Shown piece by piece: positions 23,700 through 38,100 of a stretch of DNA of 64,000 bases (positions are counted from its first letter, which is position 1; every line of letters starts with the position of its first letter). Under the pieces are notes generated by a model. It saw only the letters and a list, made by a program, of their open reading frames with translations, did no database searches and was not told the origin of the DNA. Source of the stretch: Wuchereria bancrofti (taxonomy: Eukaryota > Nematoda > Chromadorea > Rhabditida > Onchocercidae); the NCBI GenBank assembly GCA_005281725.1, contig SSBO01000001.1, positions 6,122,399-6,186,398 of the forward strand, in the 5' to 3' direction. The position numbers and the translations under genes are program-made.

Positions 23700-26600
23700 T
23701 CCATAGAATGAACTATTTTCGTGTCGCAAACCCCTCACTCTATCTCTCACTTGTGTTTGTCCATCATCCTGCAGGCCTGTAGTTTTTTCATACTCTCACT
23801 GGTTTTTACAAATTCATTTTTCAGTGTCTTTTCTTTTTAAATCTCTTTCGTATTTATCATAGAAAAAATAGGGTTTCATGTCAAATATTCTAAAGTTAAT
23901 GAGCGGAAGAGCTCAGTACAGTTATTTTGCTAAACTGGTCACTACCACTGAAATCATTGCTTAGTAATTTAGTACTAATAGCATATCTTGCAAAAATAGG
24001 TGCCGAAATACAAGATGGTAGCTTCAGCTAGTTTTCAGAAAATTTTCGAATTTTGTTAATAAGTAAAATGTTTAAAAAATTTATTTGTTTTAGTTATTGG
24101 TCGCTTTCATAGAATTTAGTTTCTTCTGTCCCGTTAAACGTCACTCTTTATACCTTTCTTATCTCTTCGTTGCAAATTCCCAAATAAATGAATTCTTGAG
24201 TTCTGTTTCATTTAATATTATTTGCCTCTTCTGTTTTTAAAGCAAATGATAGTAGATTAGGTTTGAAACTACCCAGTGAAAACAAGAAAAATTCTAATCT
24301 TCGAAAAAAGTCTATTCCATAGGAAATAAGTTTGAAGGTAAATCAGTCTAAGTAAGACAGAAAGTGGTGGTTTTGAACCAGTCATTTTTTCAGTTTTTTG
24401 ATCGTGGATATTTCAGTAATACTACCTTTGCTGCTCATATACACTGCACATTATTATTCATCGTTCATTATTTTCTGTTTGTTAAAATGCTAGAAGATAA
24501 TGGAAGATAAAGGTATAAGAAAAAAGTATAGATAGCATAATCACTGGAAAGAGCTAAAATTTCAGATATTTGTAAACTACGAAATTCCACGGATTTAATA
24601 GAAATTTAATATGCAAAGTTCCTGGCAATATTTTGCAATAAACATCCAAGAATAAATAGGCGTTTGAGAACTAACAAAAGAATATTCGAAGAGTTCTGCT
24701 TTCGAACTCTGGGGTAACTGAAGTAAAGGAAAGCGAAGAAAACAATTATGCAAGACGAGACAAAACAGTGCCTGTAGAAAAGAGGTAATTTTGGTATTAC
24801 ATTAGTAATCGCAGGCCCATTGGATCTTTGGCATGCTTTAGTCTTCAATTGGATAGCTAAGATAAAAAAGTAGTCCCCAACCATCTTCCTCTCTATTCTC
24901 TGTTTGCTTACCCGCAATTCTGGTAGTTGTGTTTATGATAGCTAGGTGATTTTATTCCCCGTATTGATAGTTAATGGATAGGAAGTACATTTCTACATTA
25001 ATTTCAAATCTTTCAATATTCCTGAAGTCTTGAAACATTCCGGCGATGTGACAAAAACTTCCAGAAATTTCATAGTACCAATTATCAATATTAATGATCG
25101 ATTTTTTTCCTCACAAAAACCACGTAGCAGGAAATATTACTGAATAAGAGCGACAAGGATTCGCTCATTGCTCCTTTCACATCTTACAATTTATTCCTAA
25201 AGCTCGTTAAAATATTTTAGTAATGAATGAGTTGACTTGAATTTATATTTATTTTTGTGAACATCCTCTGGGCACTACTATGGATAATCGATGCAGTTAA
25301 TTTTCGAATAATTCCCGGTTAAACTTTTGTTGTGTAATTTTAACCTATATTTCCCAATAGTATCTTTGTATTTGTCTGTTATTAATGTAGATCTTCAAAC
25401 AAACGATATTTATCTCAGAAATTAATCAAAAGAATTTAAAAGAAATGACCGAAATGTTTTTTCACCAGTGTATGTACACACACATAAATTAATCAAAAGA
25501 AATTTCCGAAAAGCAACAAGTATTTTCGAAGCTATATAAAATGGGGTTACAAGGCCTACTTTAAATCTTAAAAGGTAGCTAAAACGCATCTGAGTCGCTA
25601 ATTATTTTCCACATAAATTATGAGAATATTATACAACAGGTAACAAAAACTTACTATTCACCAACAAATCCAAAAGAATCAATAAATCTATCATTACGTT
25701 CTAAGAACTATGAGGTGAACAAATAATTCGATGGAAGGATGAAACACAGAAAAGAACAGTTAGAAAGATCTGATATAATCAATATTCCTTTAAAACTTAT
25801 GCCAGTCTAAGGGTTCCCTGTAAAAACATGAATTTACACTCTAGCTAAACTGATTACTAATTATATTTAACTAGCAAGGATCAAAAGGACTCCTGTTTTA
25901 AAAAGCTAAATAAGGCTAGCTATATGACATTATCTCCCCTCTTACTGGCAACAATGGCAATATAAGTCATAGTAACAATAAAAACAACAGTAACAACCAT
26001 AATAACAATAACTATCAAAATTATCGATTATTTGTGAGACGAATCACAAAAGCCAAGAAATACCGTGCGTATCACGAAGTGTCACAGTTCGTAATGTTTA
26101 TGATTAGAAACGAGAATTGAAATCTTGATTGGAACTTTCTAAATAAAAATATTGAGAATCTTGGAATAGTAGAATAAAAAACAAGAACTTGAAACATATA
26201 GAAATAAAGGCAAGATATGCTAGAAATACATTCACGAAAACAGTACAGATTTCAAACGACAAATGCAGTTCCAGCTGTCTAAACACAAAACGTCCAATGC
26301 GTTACTGATTACACATTTCGTTAAGGTCTTGGCACCAATGTTTCTCACAAATCTCTCCCATGTATCTAGTTTTTAAGTGATCTTTTGATTGATCCTAAAA
26401 AAAGGATTTTTCTGGAGTTAAATAAATATGAAAAAAAGTATTTCGGAGAGTTCAGGAAACAAAATTTTAATTTGACCAAATAAGTCAAAAATCTGCAGAC
26501 CAAAATGAAAAGTTAATTAATAATGTTGCAAGAATTTTATAACAAAAAAATTCGTCACAAAATACCGGAAAATTGGTAAAAATGAAATTAATCCAATCGG

Positions 26601-27700
26601 ATATGATGAAGAAAATCAATTTAAACAATGTCGTACTCATACTGATACCGTTTCTGCAAGAAACTAAGTAAGCTGTTGAACCTAATAGCTATGATTAGTC
26701 AAATCTAATTGTATATAAGCTTAACCATAAAATCATAACGAAGAACTTAGATTCACAATGGACTAATATTGGTTTTATTCAAATCAACGGCGCTTTTTTG
26801 AGGTAGTAGAAAGAGGGGATTCGAAAAAACACGGTGTAATGCTATAACTACAACCTCGGAAAACGAAACAGGAAAGTAAATTTCAAAACTTGCAAAATCG
26901 TAAGTGGTGATAATTTGCAAGCAAAGAAATACATTCAATATAGGATACAGATAAGTTATTCTAATAATTACATTTCTGCTTTAAGCAACTGCCGTGTACA
27001 AATGTTTAAACATGAAAGAGATAAGTCTAAGAAAGCACAGAAAATCTAAAAGAAACCAAAAGCCATTTCCAATTATTACTATAAAAAGCCTAACAAAGAT
27101 AATCATCAGCTACTTTATTTCGCAAATTCACTGATTTCAAAGCTTCTATTTCACCTTTTTTTTTAGCATAAAACTTTCGGAATTAAAAATATGTTACAGA
27201 AATATAGGAAGACAAATCACTAGCGTTAACGAGGAAAATAAAATCGTTTGGTATCAAGCGTATCACAAAAATATTTGCAGGAAGAGAAAAAAAATTACGG
27301 ATGCGATGAAAGTAGAAGAGTTCAAGTGCAAACTATTATTTTAAAATGGCAAATATAAATAGGAAAACTAAAAAGCATAAATATTATATTTCATTATAAC
27401 GAAATTGCCATCTTGAATGATTTACAACAACTTTCTTTTTATTTTTCTTTTTAAAAAAAGTTTAAAAAATTTTCGAAACAATGAAGTATGATATTATGAG
27501 AATACAAATACTTAATTTTAATTATTTTTAACCATAGCTCCTTCATATATATTAAAAATTCTTCCTATTACATCGGAATCTGAAATGGTCTACAGCAGCG
27601 CTAAAACAATTCCTTCAGAATAGGAAGTCATATATTTTGATTCGGAGGAATAAAACTCCCGAAGAGTGAACAAACAGGCTTATGATGCACTAATCTTTAT
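23700..27700. other. Convergent intergenic region (tat-1 / BED-hAT 3' flanks)
   Basis: Four kilobases without recognisable coding sequence. An interrupted AAC/ATA trinucleotide run occupies about 25970-26018. An AATAAA motif at 24183 could serve tat-1. Short open frames here show no family resemblance. Confidence 0.6.
25970..26018. repeat. Imperfect trinucleotide (AAC/ATA) tract
   Basis: Interrupted runs of AAC, ACA and ATA triplets on the + strand; no exact long array. Confidence 0.5.
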
Positions 27701-27703
27701 TTA
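27697..27703 (-). terminator. Poly(A) signal overlapping the BED-hAT stop codon
   Basis: The stop codon TAA runs directly into AATAAA (TAAATAAA on the - strand). If used, the 3' UTR would be only about 10-25 bases. Confidence 0.4.
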
Positions 27704-30700
27704 GAATCGTGGTATTAATGTTCGGTTGAAGCGAAGCATTGCATCACGCTCCATTCGTGCAGGTTCATCGATTGTTTTGATCAGTGTGATCGGATCAAAA
27801 GTAACACAGCTCATGCCATTGCCATTCATATCAGTACTGCTCTCGTTCGGTCCATCTAGTGAAGAGGTTGCAAAAATTCGCTCCAGTGAAACAGTAGAAG
27901 AAGGAATTGTCAGTAGTTCCGTAGCTATTTCGGCTAAAAGTCCATATTTAACGGCATTGAATTGCCAGTATTGCAGTGGAGCTAAATTTCGACTGTTTAA
28001 TGTTACTGGAAGCGCATTTGTTGCTATTGCAAGTGGCGATGGCGATGTTTGATTGGTACCAGCCTGAAATCTAAGTAGAACATATTGGTTACTAGGATTT
28101 CAATATAACTGTAGTCTCCAAGAAAACTATTCTTTGGTAGCAAATTTTTGGAAAGCTTATAATAGCTATGTCAATATGTTTAATTGAAATTGATAAATTT
28201 GTTTATTTTGGGCGAAATTCAAAACTTACAGCAAGTTCATCGAAATAGGACTGTACAATTGCTTCAGCATAACGATTTTTAGCTGCAGTTTGTTGCTTTT
28301 CCTGGGATTTTAGTAAATTCAAGACCAACTTAGAATAAGAGCCTCTTTCCACAATAACTGTGGCGGTTAAATTAGGCTATTCTCCATAACAATTACATAA
28401 CAATTATTTTTTTATAAGTGCAAAGCTTACAGAAAGTTCATCGAAATACGAGTACACTATCCCCAGTTTTAGAAGTTTCTAAGTAATCGAACTATCAGCA
28501 ATTCTTTACTTTCGCTGTCTTAACTATGACCTTCTTCATAACCTAGCTATCAGTGACTCGAATTATGTGAAGGTACTTTTAAAATTAATGTTTTGAAAAG
28601 GTAAAACTGATACAACCTAAATATGTTAAACAATTTGTGTTAATCCTTAACAATACCTTCATCATTTTTCGACGTTCATTCGCAGCATGGATAAGGTCCG
28701 GATAGAGAGAAGTACTTTTTGTAATATTCTGACATGAAAGTGATGTATCGCTGTTTCCAATATTACCGATATTCTTACTGCCATTTCTTGAATTGCTGCT
28801 ACTCATCCCAGAAGCTGTTGCCAACGACGAGGCAACAGATGCACGATCTGTTACTGTCGCAAGCAGTGCATCAACGCCACCATTTAGCCGTGCGGTACGA
28901 CGAGCCACTATTTCTTCCGCCAGCCTCATACGTTCGTTTAACTACAAATTATTATATGAATCTTTCAGTCCTCCAATTTAGAAACCGTCAATTCTGTAGT
29001 TAATTTCCCCATTTTGGATTCTAATGTGGAATTCATTTTGATTAGTTAATTTCCACATCAAGTTTTGTGCATCTCACGATCTTGAAATTTGAACTTTGTA
29101 ATTTATCATAATGTCCATTGAGCTTTTACACTTTTTAACTTTACAAAACAGTTTAAGTGATTTTGCTAGAAGAAGGAATATATTTGCTAGAAGGCAACCT
29201 TTACAATTTCAGTTTTTCATTTAGTCTTTCTCACATTTGCGAAAGATAATGTCGTGATTCTGCTTCAGTACAGTGGTCATCTCTTTCTTCACTTTTACTT
29301 CTCCTTTCTAGTTGCATAAAACCAAAAAAAGTTGATACAAAGATTCTTCAATACCTCTTGTTCGATAGCATTTCTGGCATATGATAACTGCTCGTCATCC
29401 AATAGTAGAGCTAAATGTGGATTCAAAGCTGTTGCTTGAATAAATGTTCCATCAAAATCAGGGACAGTAATATCTAATATTGATGCCGTACGCTTCTGTA
29501 AATCCCTTTTCAACTGAGTCGCTAAATCTCCAAGTACAGTAAAGTCCTGGAATTTGAGACTCTAAATTTAATTTGGAATTTAAATTTCAATTCGCATATA
29601 TATATATATCTTACAATCTAGCAAGAAATATGTTCGCTTTACAAGATCAGTTTATAAATTGACACATTATCTAACGTATTAAAAGATCTGACATAGAACT
29701 TCTTTGATTTCAAATGGCAATACTTTAATTTAAGCTAACTGCTGCTCGTGCATTCCATACCAAAGAGGTATATTGTTGAAATCTTGATAATCGAAACCGA
29801 ATTAATGGAAATAGTTTCAATCGGAAAAAGAAAATAAAAAGGAACTGGGCCAAAAAATTATAAAATGGGACTCGTTTGTTTGTTAAATTTTCATTTTTTT
29901 CCTCCTAGCTTCGTCATATAAATATTGCGATTCAAGGAGTAAATCTACAAGGTCTGTTTAAGCATCATAAGAAAACTTGAGCAGCAGTGAAGGGAAAGAA
30001 CTCGAGAAGTAATTCGAAACTAAATATGCAAGTTCGGAATAATTTCAACATCAGCATTTACTGAGCACGATCTTTGTTAGAGTAGCTTATAGAACGAAAC
30101 ATCTGCATTTTTAAATATTTCATGTAGTGTGAAGTTCTTGTTTCTTTGCAAATACATAGTTCTAATAAGGAATTTGATTTCCAACTGTGATTACTTTCCG
30201 AAATGTGATTACACAAACATATATGAAGAGAGAGAGAGAGAGCCTTACTGGTGATTACTAAGAGAGTGTTTGTTTATCATAATAATTGTAACTTTTAGCA
30301 AACCGATTACACAAATGAAAATTGCAATTTATCATGCAAATAGAACTTTTCGATTCGCCCTATTTTTCATTTAATAAATTATTTCTTATGTAATAAAAAG
30401 ATACACACTTTCTCAAGAGAAAGTTGCAACTGCATCAGTGACGGAACAACGCCATCAATTGTTGCATAAACGCCATCCTGTATTACTTTCATATGAGTGT
30501 GAAAGAGCCGCAATAGCCTTGAGACATTTTCCAGAACTTGCCTTAATATACAACTTATTAGGATGAAAAAGAATTATAAGATTTGATGTATGGCTAGTGT
30601 TTTTTCTTGTCACAAATACTTGCACTGAGAACATCTTAATCTACCGCCTTAGTGTACTATAACCGTCTATTTAATGAATTTGTCGACCTTTTTTCTCCTC

Positions 30701-33700
30701 TCTTAAGCTTGATGTATATATGTCATCTATATAAACAAAAGATGGAAGCTGAAAACTTTAGAAGCTAATAATTACCATTGGGATTCACTGATTGTTTCAA
30801 CTGGGTATTCAAAAGATATTTGCGCACAAACATATAGGAATGCATCTTTGAGTTCGAGAATGGCATCAATGAGAACAAGAAACGAATCAGCAATGGGTAT
30901 TGATACTGGATGTCCTGAATGTCCTTATCTTGCTTATGCTGAAGTTTATGATAAAAATACGTAAAAATTCTGTACATTAAATTTTACCGACAGCTTGTTG
31001 CAGCAATTGCATAGCATTTGGTCTTGTGACGAAATTCAAAATCATGCTATAGAAGCTTTTCTTTAGTTCTTCAATCCCTTCATTTGCATCTATTACATTC
31101 AACAAAGATTGGGTCAACTTTTGATTGTATGGCTCCAGCTAAATTAGTTAATTACATGAATTATATTAATTGCGAATTTTAGTTTTGATTTTGGGAACAC
31201 CGTCAAGCAGAAAACAAGAAGCAAATGACATTTTTTTTGTTTTTTTTTGTTTTTTGTTTTTTTTTTTTTTTTGGATTCAGAAGGTTTTCCGTACTGATTA
31301 AGAACCATAGATTTGGACGAAATTTTCAGTAATGTGAAAGATCAAAATAGAAAAAATCAAAATACCATCCGAGGGAAGATATCTTCTGGAGAAACACTAA
31401 TTCCAACTAATTCACATACATCATTACAGAGATGGCGCGATACTTTGTCATTTGGGACATCAAAATCTGAGAGAATCTGAAGCTATGAAAATGTTTTATT
31501 GAAATTAATTACCGTCGCTCGCCATATAAATTTTACCAGAAGTATTTATAAACAAACTTATCCGTTCAACGGAATCTAGAATGGTACATTGAAATGAAGA
31601 GTGTCGCTGAAACAATTATTATCTTGAATAACCTGCTCAACTGTAGATTTGATAGCATCTGCGACATTTGGTTGATCAGCAAGTGGTCGAACACCGAGTA
31701 ATGCAACTTCTACTCTTTGTGCTAATGGACTGTGAAAGGCTACGGATACACAAAGTCGAATCACTGGCCGTATTTCCTCCGTTCGCGTAGCAGATGATTT
31801 TGGAGATTCCGTGCCAGATTGATTCTCATCAGACACTTCGAAACCACTGTCTGAGTTAATGGATGTTGAATCTTTCGACTCCAAGTCCTTCGATTCTTCC
31901 TCAAATAGATTCATTTATTTGTTTCTTATTGTAAATAGATTAGCGCTGAATAATCTAAGAAAAATGGAAGTTCTGAATTCCATTTTCTGAAAATTTTCTC
32001 AGCCTTTAAATTCGAAAAAATAAAATCCGAGGGATTTTAAATATTTTTAAAGAAAGATCCAACAAATACCTTATCATCGACATTTGTAGGAAGTGCAGCA
32101 GAGGATGCTGATGTGTTTAATTTCAATACATCAATCATGACAGCAACTTTTTTTGCAGTGGCTAGTTGATTTTTTAAATTGATAACCGTTCGTGTATGCT
32201 CTGTATTGATTATCTAAAATTACTATCCTGCTTACCATTATCTTTTTTAAACTTTTAATGGGAAAATTGTTGTCTGAACAATACTGGTAGAGATGTCACT
32301 TTGTACATTTTTTATAGAGGAAATACATACTAGAGAATTAGACATTTACTGAGAGCGTTAGCTCTACCAATATGGCCTTGAAGAGAGAAAGAAGTTCCTA
32401 AGAAAAAATTTACGCATTACCGATTAAAGCTAATGAAGTCAAATTGTTTGACATTATTTTTGGAAACTAAAATTTCCTGATTCAGAACTAAAATTTTTTT
32501 CAATGTCAGAAACATAGTTCGCAAGATACAGAATATAAATCACTGACTTCCTCTATATAGTTAATGTCATGCGGCATCGAAAAACGCGGTTGAACATATT
32601 CCACGAATTCACGAAAAAATGAATTTTCGATGATATTTAATGGTAGTTGACTAGCAGAAAGCATTAGTGCCAATTTAACTTCCATCTCTTTCTGCTTTCG
32701 ATCTTCACGATTCCATTTTCGACCGATCGCTATTGCACCGCTTGTCGCACTACTGCTAGCAGCCATTAATAAATTTGCAGTCAACACATCTGCCAATGAA
32801 CTATCTGAAGGGTAAGAAGATATCTTGAATTAATGTGCACTTTCTCTACATTTCTATGACCTTAGAATTAGCATAACAGATTTTTTAAAAATCAAATAAA
32901 AAGTTTATCTCTATATTATAGATTACTTAACTCCTGAATATATTTGAAGCTGCAGAATAAGTTGGAACATTTCATTTCTTTTAATTCTTTAAAAATCGTG
33001 CAACTGTCTCTTTCTACTTGTTTCTTTTTTTTCTGATTCATTACTTAACCGATTTATTCTTCGATTCAAAAATTACCTAACCAAACAATTCATAAAGAGG
33101 CAATTTAACATAGATATGATAATTTTCACAGTTAGATCGAAGCAATAAAATTTTGAATGATGAACAAAAAAACTAACTGCTTTTGATTGGTGATGAATTT
33201 CCGGATGCATTTCGTGTGTTACTAATACCACCAGCGCTGTTACCATTATCATGTTCTGGGTTATTGAAAATGGCAGCAATTGGATTTTGTAACAAATGAC
33301 CATTCCCACTAGCTAAAGCTGCCACACTCGCCCTTGCATTTAGAACATCCAGAATACTACTTAAAAGATTTGTTAATAATTCAACTTATATATTTGATCT
33401 ATCACATTTATTGGTGAATTGAAATATTCATTACAAACAACTGTAATAAAACGTAATTTGAAAAAATGTTTAATTTTGTCTGAGAACAGTTTTTTAAACT
33501 AAATTGTTGAATGAAATACAGACCTAACACTATGAGTAGATTGCTTTCCAGAATTAGCAACAATAGTTGAGACAGGTGTATGGTGTCTTATAGAACTGAG
33601 TGAATTTCCTGACGAGCAACCATCATGACCATGACTTTTCAAAATATTACTGCTACCACTGTTGCAACTATTTCCAGCTGTTCTCACACGGCTGTTGCAA

Positions 33701-35177
33701 CTGTTCAGCTGTGCAACGCTGCCTGATCCGGAAGATGCAGGAGCAGGAGGAACTGACATCTGAGAAGAATTACTGCTAATGTTATTTAGACGGTCACGTG
33801 AGTAGATGGCCTGAAACTACTGAATTTACTACTTATGACTAACTGCAGATTTACTGAAATGATCCTGTGTCCCTCATACACTTATCCAGGTTGATCTCTC
33901 GAGCTCATTCTATAGTTTATGAACTTACAGATGAGAACAAGCTTTCTTAAGACTAAATAATTAGACAAACCTTTAACTTTTGGTATTCTACATATTGAGG
34001 TGGATGTTTCTTGAGATGGCAAGCAAGTGTACTGGTGTGCGGTCCTTTCAATACATACGTACAATTACCAACGATACATCTGTAAAAATTATCTTGTTTA
34101 ATTTAACTGACTGTCTAACACAAGTACAGATATTATTGGGATACTCAGAAAACTTCGAAAGCCCACCTGCTCAGGTTCTCAGCTTTGTTATAAACGAAGA
34201 ACTTCCAAACCGGAGTCTGCTTATTGGTTCCACCACTTCGGATAGCTGCAGCTGGATTACGATGCCAAGACCAGTCATCTTCACTAAACAAAGCGGCAGC
34301 TGGTGATGATGCTGCTGCTATGGCACCCGGAATTGGTGGTCCTGGTGGCACTACAAAACTGTCTCGCTATATCAGCAACTCTTACGTTACAAAATTAACT
34401 GGATTACTAAAAATCAGACTTCAAGTCATTTAATTTAAAATTTCTCGGAAAGGATTTTTTAAGTATGACATATTGATATAATAAACTACATAGTATACAA
34501 CTTCACACATAATTTTGAGGCAAATAAATTAGAAATGAGTCATTTCATTAAAATATTTACCACTTGGAGTAGCTGATTTGCCACGGCCTTTCTGATTCGT
34601 AGGTTGCATTTGCTGCAATAAGAAAAATAATTCAACTGGTTAACAAAAAACAACACTTATCAAAAAGCTAGCTGTGAATGAAATTTTTAGTTATGGCAAG
34701 CCTCGGTTTTTGTTAGCAATAAGGTAACATCTTACTTTCATGTATGCATTGGTAGCCTGAAAGATCATTGCCGTGGAAAATGCATCTACGAGACTTTGAC
34801 CACTTCTTGGATACAGCAGACTGTTGCTATTGCTGCCACTATTAGCATTTGCGCATAAATCATCTCGTTCCCGCTCCTCTTTCATGAAAGACGTAGAGCT
34901 GGATGAACGGGCCGATGATGGACCTGCAGGTGATTGACCTCCATTTGCTGCATCATCCAAAGGACTGCCACTGTTTTGGTATGTAAAGGTTGGCTTTTCC
35001 ACAATTACCTGCAAATTAATTTTCGAGACGCAGCTTAAGTCTAATATCAGTGTCACATGCTTGATCTCCACATTATCGTGTCATAGAAAACTTCAAATTT
35101 GATGATGTTACCTGAGTAGGTAGAGATGATCGAAATTTTTTAGGCTCAGGAGCTTCTCCTTGGACAACGATACTCAT
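27701..35177 (-). CDS. BED zinc finger / hAT transposase-derived protein (ZBED-like)
   Basis: Seventeen exons join in frame to 1055 residues: 35177-35112, 35008-34736, 34612-34561, 34350-34167, 34079-33971, 33810-33524, 33359-33178, 32804-32548, 32213-32070, 31899-31588, 31476-31366, 31138-30988, 30536-30409, 29546-29355, 28941-28657, 28301-28230, 28063-27701. Residues ~170-220 form a BED finger: PVWKFFVY, CIVGNC, then CHLKKH. A Ser/Asn/Gly-rich linker follows. The middle (~400-900) matches the RNase-H-like body of hAT elements (MLSASQLPLNIIEN, VAFHSPLAQ with ALLGVRPL). The C-terminus carries the hAT dimerisation motif LAPLQYWQFNA, then LLTIPSSTVSLERIF. Interrupted by 16 introns and with no terminal inverted repeats seen, it is a domesticated gene, probably a nuclear DNA-binding regulator like ZBED proteins. 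ATG chosen because GTTTAG, a spliced-leader-type acceptor, lies ten bases upstream. Exact orthologue not recognised. Confidence 0.85.
28424..28452 (-). repeat. Relict copy of a BED-hAT exon end with splice donor
   Basis: In the intron between 28657 and 28301 lies a 29-base segment differing by about three bases from the 3' end of exon 28301-28230 together with its GTAAG donor (both encode YFDEL before the donor). Confidence 0.6.
30226..30242. repeat. (AG)n microsatellite
   Basis: Short perfect AG dinucleotide run inside a BED-hAT intron. Confidence 0.7.
31231..31272. repeat. Poly-T tract with G interruptions
   Basis: Forty-two bases of T with three single G residues, in a BED-hAT intron (poly-A on the coding strand). 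Confidence 0.8.
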
Positions 35178-38100
35178 CACTCGCTTCTAAACAGTTTCTT
35201 GAAAATTTCTATGAATTATTTGTATTATCCTGCAAAGGTTTAAGAGTTTTCATATAAAAGTGAGCTGCTAAAAAACGTCTCAAAAAGCGTGAATTATCTG
35301 CTTGAAATGTCATGAAATATCGCCAAATATTATTCACGATAATAGTCAGTAAGATCATATAAATATTAGAGATGAAGTTGAGTACGCAAATTCGCGTAGT
35401 GTCTCTCACCAAAATATTCCGCTCTCTTTCTACACCTTTTGTAAAATTTCACTGAAAATTCTGGAAATGGAATCACTCAAGCTTACAGAAAAGTTGCTTC
35501 CCTGTTCTCACATCTTTAGATATTTATAATTTGGATGTACTTCAAAGGAAGTTAGAGTTCATTTTTTACACCTGATCTTTAGAACGTACACTAACTTTAT
35601 GATATCGAAAAGATCAGAGTAAAGGGCTTGTAATTTTAGGTAAAAAGATGAGTTCACAGCCAACCTATAACAAAAAGACAATGGTGCCGTTATTTTCTGA
35701 CTAATTTCTATCACCTAATCTTACTTGTACGTGATCAACTTCGAACTCACATATTCTTCTGGTTGAATACTTTACTTCTCTTTTTTCTTTACTAATTTTA
35801 ATTTATTTTACTATGTGACAATCGTGTATATTACATCAATTTAGCGAAAATTAGTGCATAAATTTAGTTTCTGGAATAAGCTTTCAAAACCTTTCCTCTC
35901 AAATTCCTCTGGGTCAGGTAGAATGGCCACTCCAAAGATTAACTGTATGAAATCAACGTTTACTTTCCCCGAGCACGAACTGCAACAATTTGCAAAGCGC
36001 TACCCAAAACTCTAACTTCCTTCGATCTGAATAGTAGATGTCAGAAGAATTCAGACGGATATTCACAATGGCATATAACTCATAAGTGATTCCACCCGAA
36101 AGAAGCACCGGTATTTCCTTCCTACAAACTTTGAGGTTAAGATTAAATGCCGGAAAAAAGAGAACTGTAACTATCAGATCTGAAAATTATTTTATAATGC
36201 TTATGTTTTGTAAAGTATAAATTCCCAATGGAATTTATGTGAATCATAAGAACTTTTTGTTTCTCCCTTCAGTAAATTATAAATTTCGAAATAACTTATT
36301 CCAAACAAAAGCAAAGGAAAAAGAATGTGGCACAGATGGCTTTAGGCTTAAGCAGTTTAATTGTGCTAGGATGGAAAACAGATACTTAAAATTTGCTTTT
36401 ACTTCTCTTATTCGACTTATATAAACATTGCGTTTAGGCTAAACAAAGCTTTTCAGAAAGAGCTAACTATTCGTCTCTTCTAGATTACTAGTAAACTTAA
36501 ACTGACAAGACAACTGACAAACTGCTCGGAACTCTGTCCCACATTCTTATTCCTTTCATTTGTTAACATCCACTGTCAGCGATCTTTTCTTGCACTAATT
36601 ATAAGAGAATTTCAATTACATGTAACACTGATTCACTTAATCAACTCAAGTACTAAATGCTACATCATCATACAATCCATGTAGGCCTAATAAAAAATAT
36701 TAATACATGTTACAATTGGAGATGAAAACAAGCAAAGCTATCTTAAGGCATCGTTATTTCATTCCCAACTGTTAACATATTATGAATTGAAAAGAGAGAC
36801 AGAAAAGTCATTGCAGTCAGTGTGCTAGAAGAAGCATTATTATATCACAGTTACTTCATTACACATAAACAGAAGATTTTCTCTGTGAATTATTCTAACC
36901 ATTCCTCATGCCAGCTCAATGGATATTATGGTATTGCATAATTCCACAACCACTGGATGTGAAAGACTATACGTCAATAATGCCAGCCGAGTTCAAAAGT
37001 TCAATCTGCACTTTGAATCAATCAACGATCCTAAGTTCAAGTATGTTTTTAAGAAATTTAATTAAAAATTATGACTTCATAGATGTTTTTAAATCCTTTA
37101 AATGACATCTTGTTCACGTGAACTGAAATAGTTGTTACACAAAAGTACGAGATGCAATAGGGTATACCGCGGAATAGCTTAGTAAGTTTCCGAATGCTCA
37201 AGTGTGTGGGCTGATGTGTTGTTCTCGCTATTGTATTCAAGCCATTGAGTAGTTTCTAATTCTTCACATTATAGTGAAAAATGCATGTGCAGACAAGAAG
37301 TGGGATAATTAAGATTAGACAATAGATTGTAGTTAACTGTTTGCTGTACTTTGAAAAAGTTTCAGTCCTCTTTGGCCTCTACATTTAAGAGTCAATGAGG
37401 CAAATAATGTGCTTATGCTCGATCGTAATATAAAGATTTTCTGAAAAAAAGAAAAGAACTTATCTGAGACAAATTTTTCAAAAAATTTGTGGAATCAGCA
37501 ATGATTTCCAGAGAGTCTGCCTTATTTTAAAACAACATTTAATTACTGTTGTCTGATGAAACATGATTTCAAAACAAAGTGGTATCAAATTAGTACTTTA
37601 AAGAAGAGTTTCTTCTTGGACAAATCGTTAAGCAATATATCAAAACATAGTTAATGGTTAACAAATTTTGACCAATGATCAAGTTGCTTTCATTGTCTAC
37701 AGCAAATTTTATGTTGATATGGAGAAAAAAGGTGTTGAATATGAAATCTTTGAGAATGAATAGATATTTTTAGTGTGCGACTTGAAGCATAATAATCCGT
37801 CATTCTCATTTATCCACTTGTGAAATATCATTTCTTGAATTATTTCGATCTATGGTTATCTACTTCTCACACTACACTAATGCGTTTGTTTCACTAATTA
37901 AATTATCATTTACAAATTATTATCCATTTTGTTAACTTCATTGTAGTCAATTAAGGCTTCCAAGTACGTTGATTAGATTCTTAATGCAAAAACTGGTTGA
38001 ATAGAATAAAGCAAACATAAAATTTGTCACCAATGGGATGCTTCCTTTGATATATATCAATGTGCCATCATATATCAGTCTGCTGATCCCTCTGGTTTTA

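Noticed and set aside
24606..24917. 103-codon open frame on the - strand between tat-1 and BED-hAT
   Set aside because: No family resemblance; lies between two gene 3' ends; length is attainable by chance.
27701..35177. Interpretation as an active hAT transposon
   Set aside because: Sixteen introns, degraded catalytic-looking motifs and no inverted repeats or 8-bp target duplications noticed at the borders.
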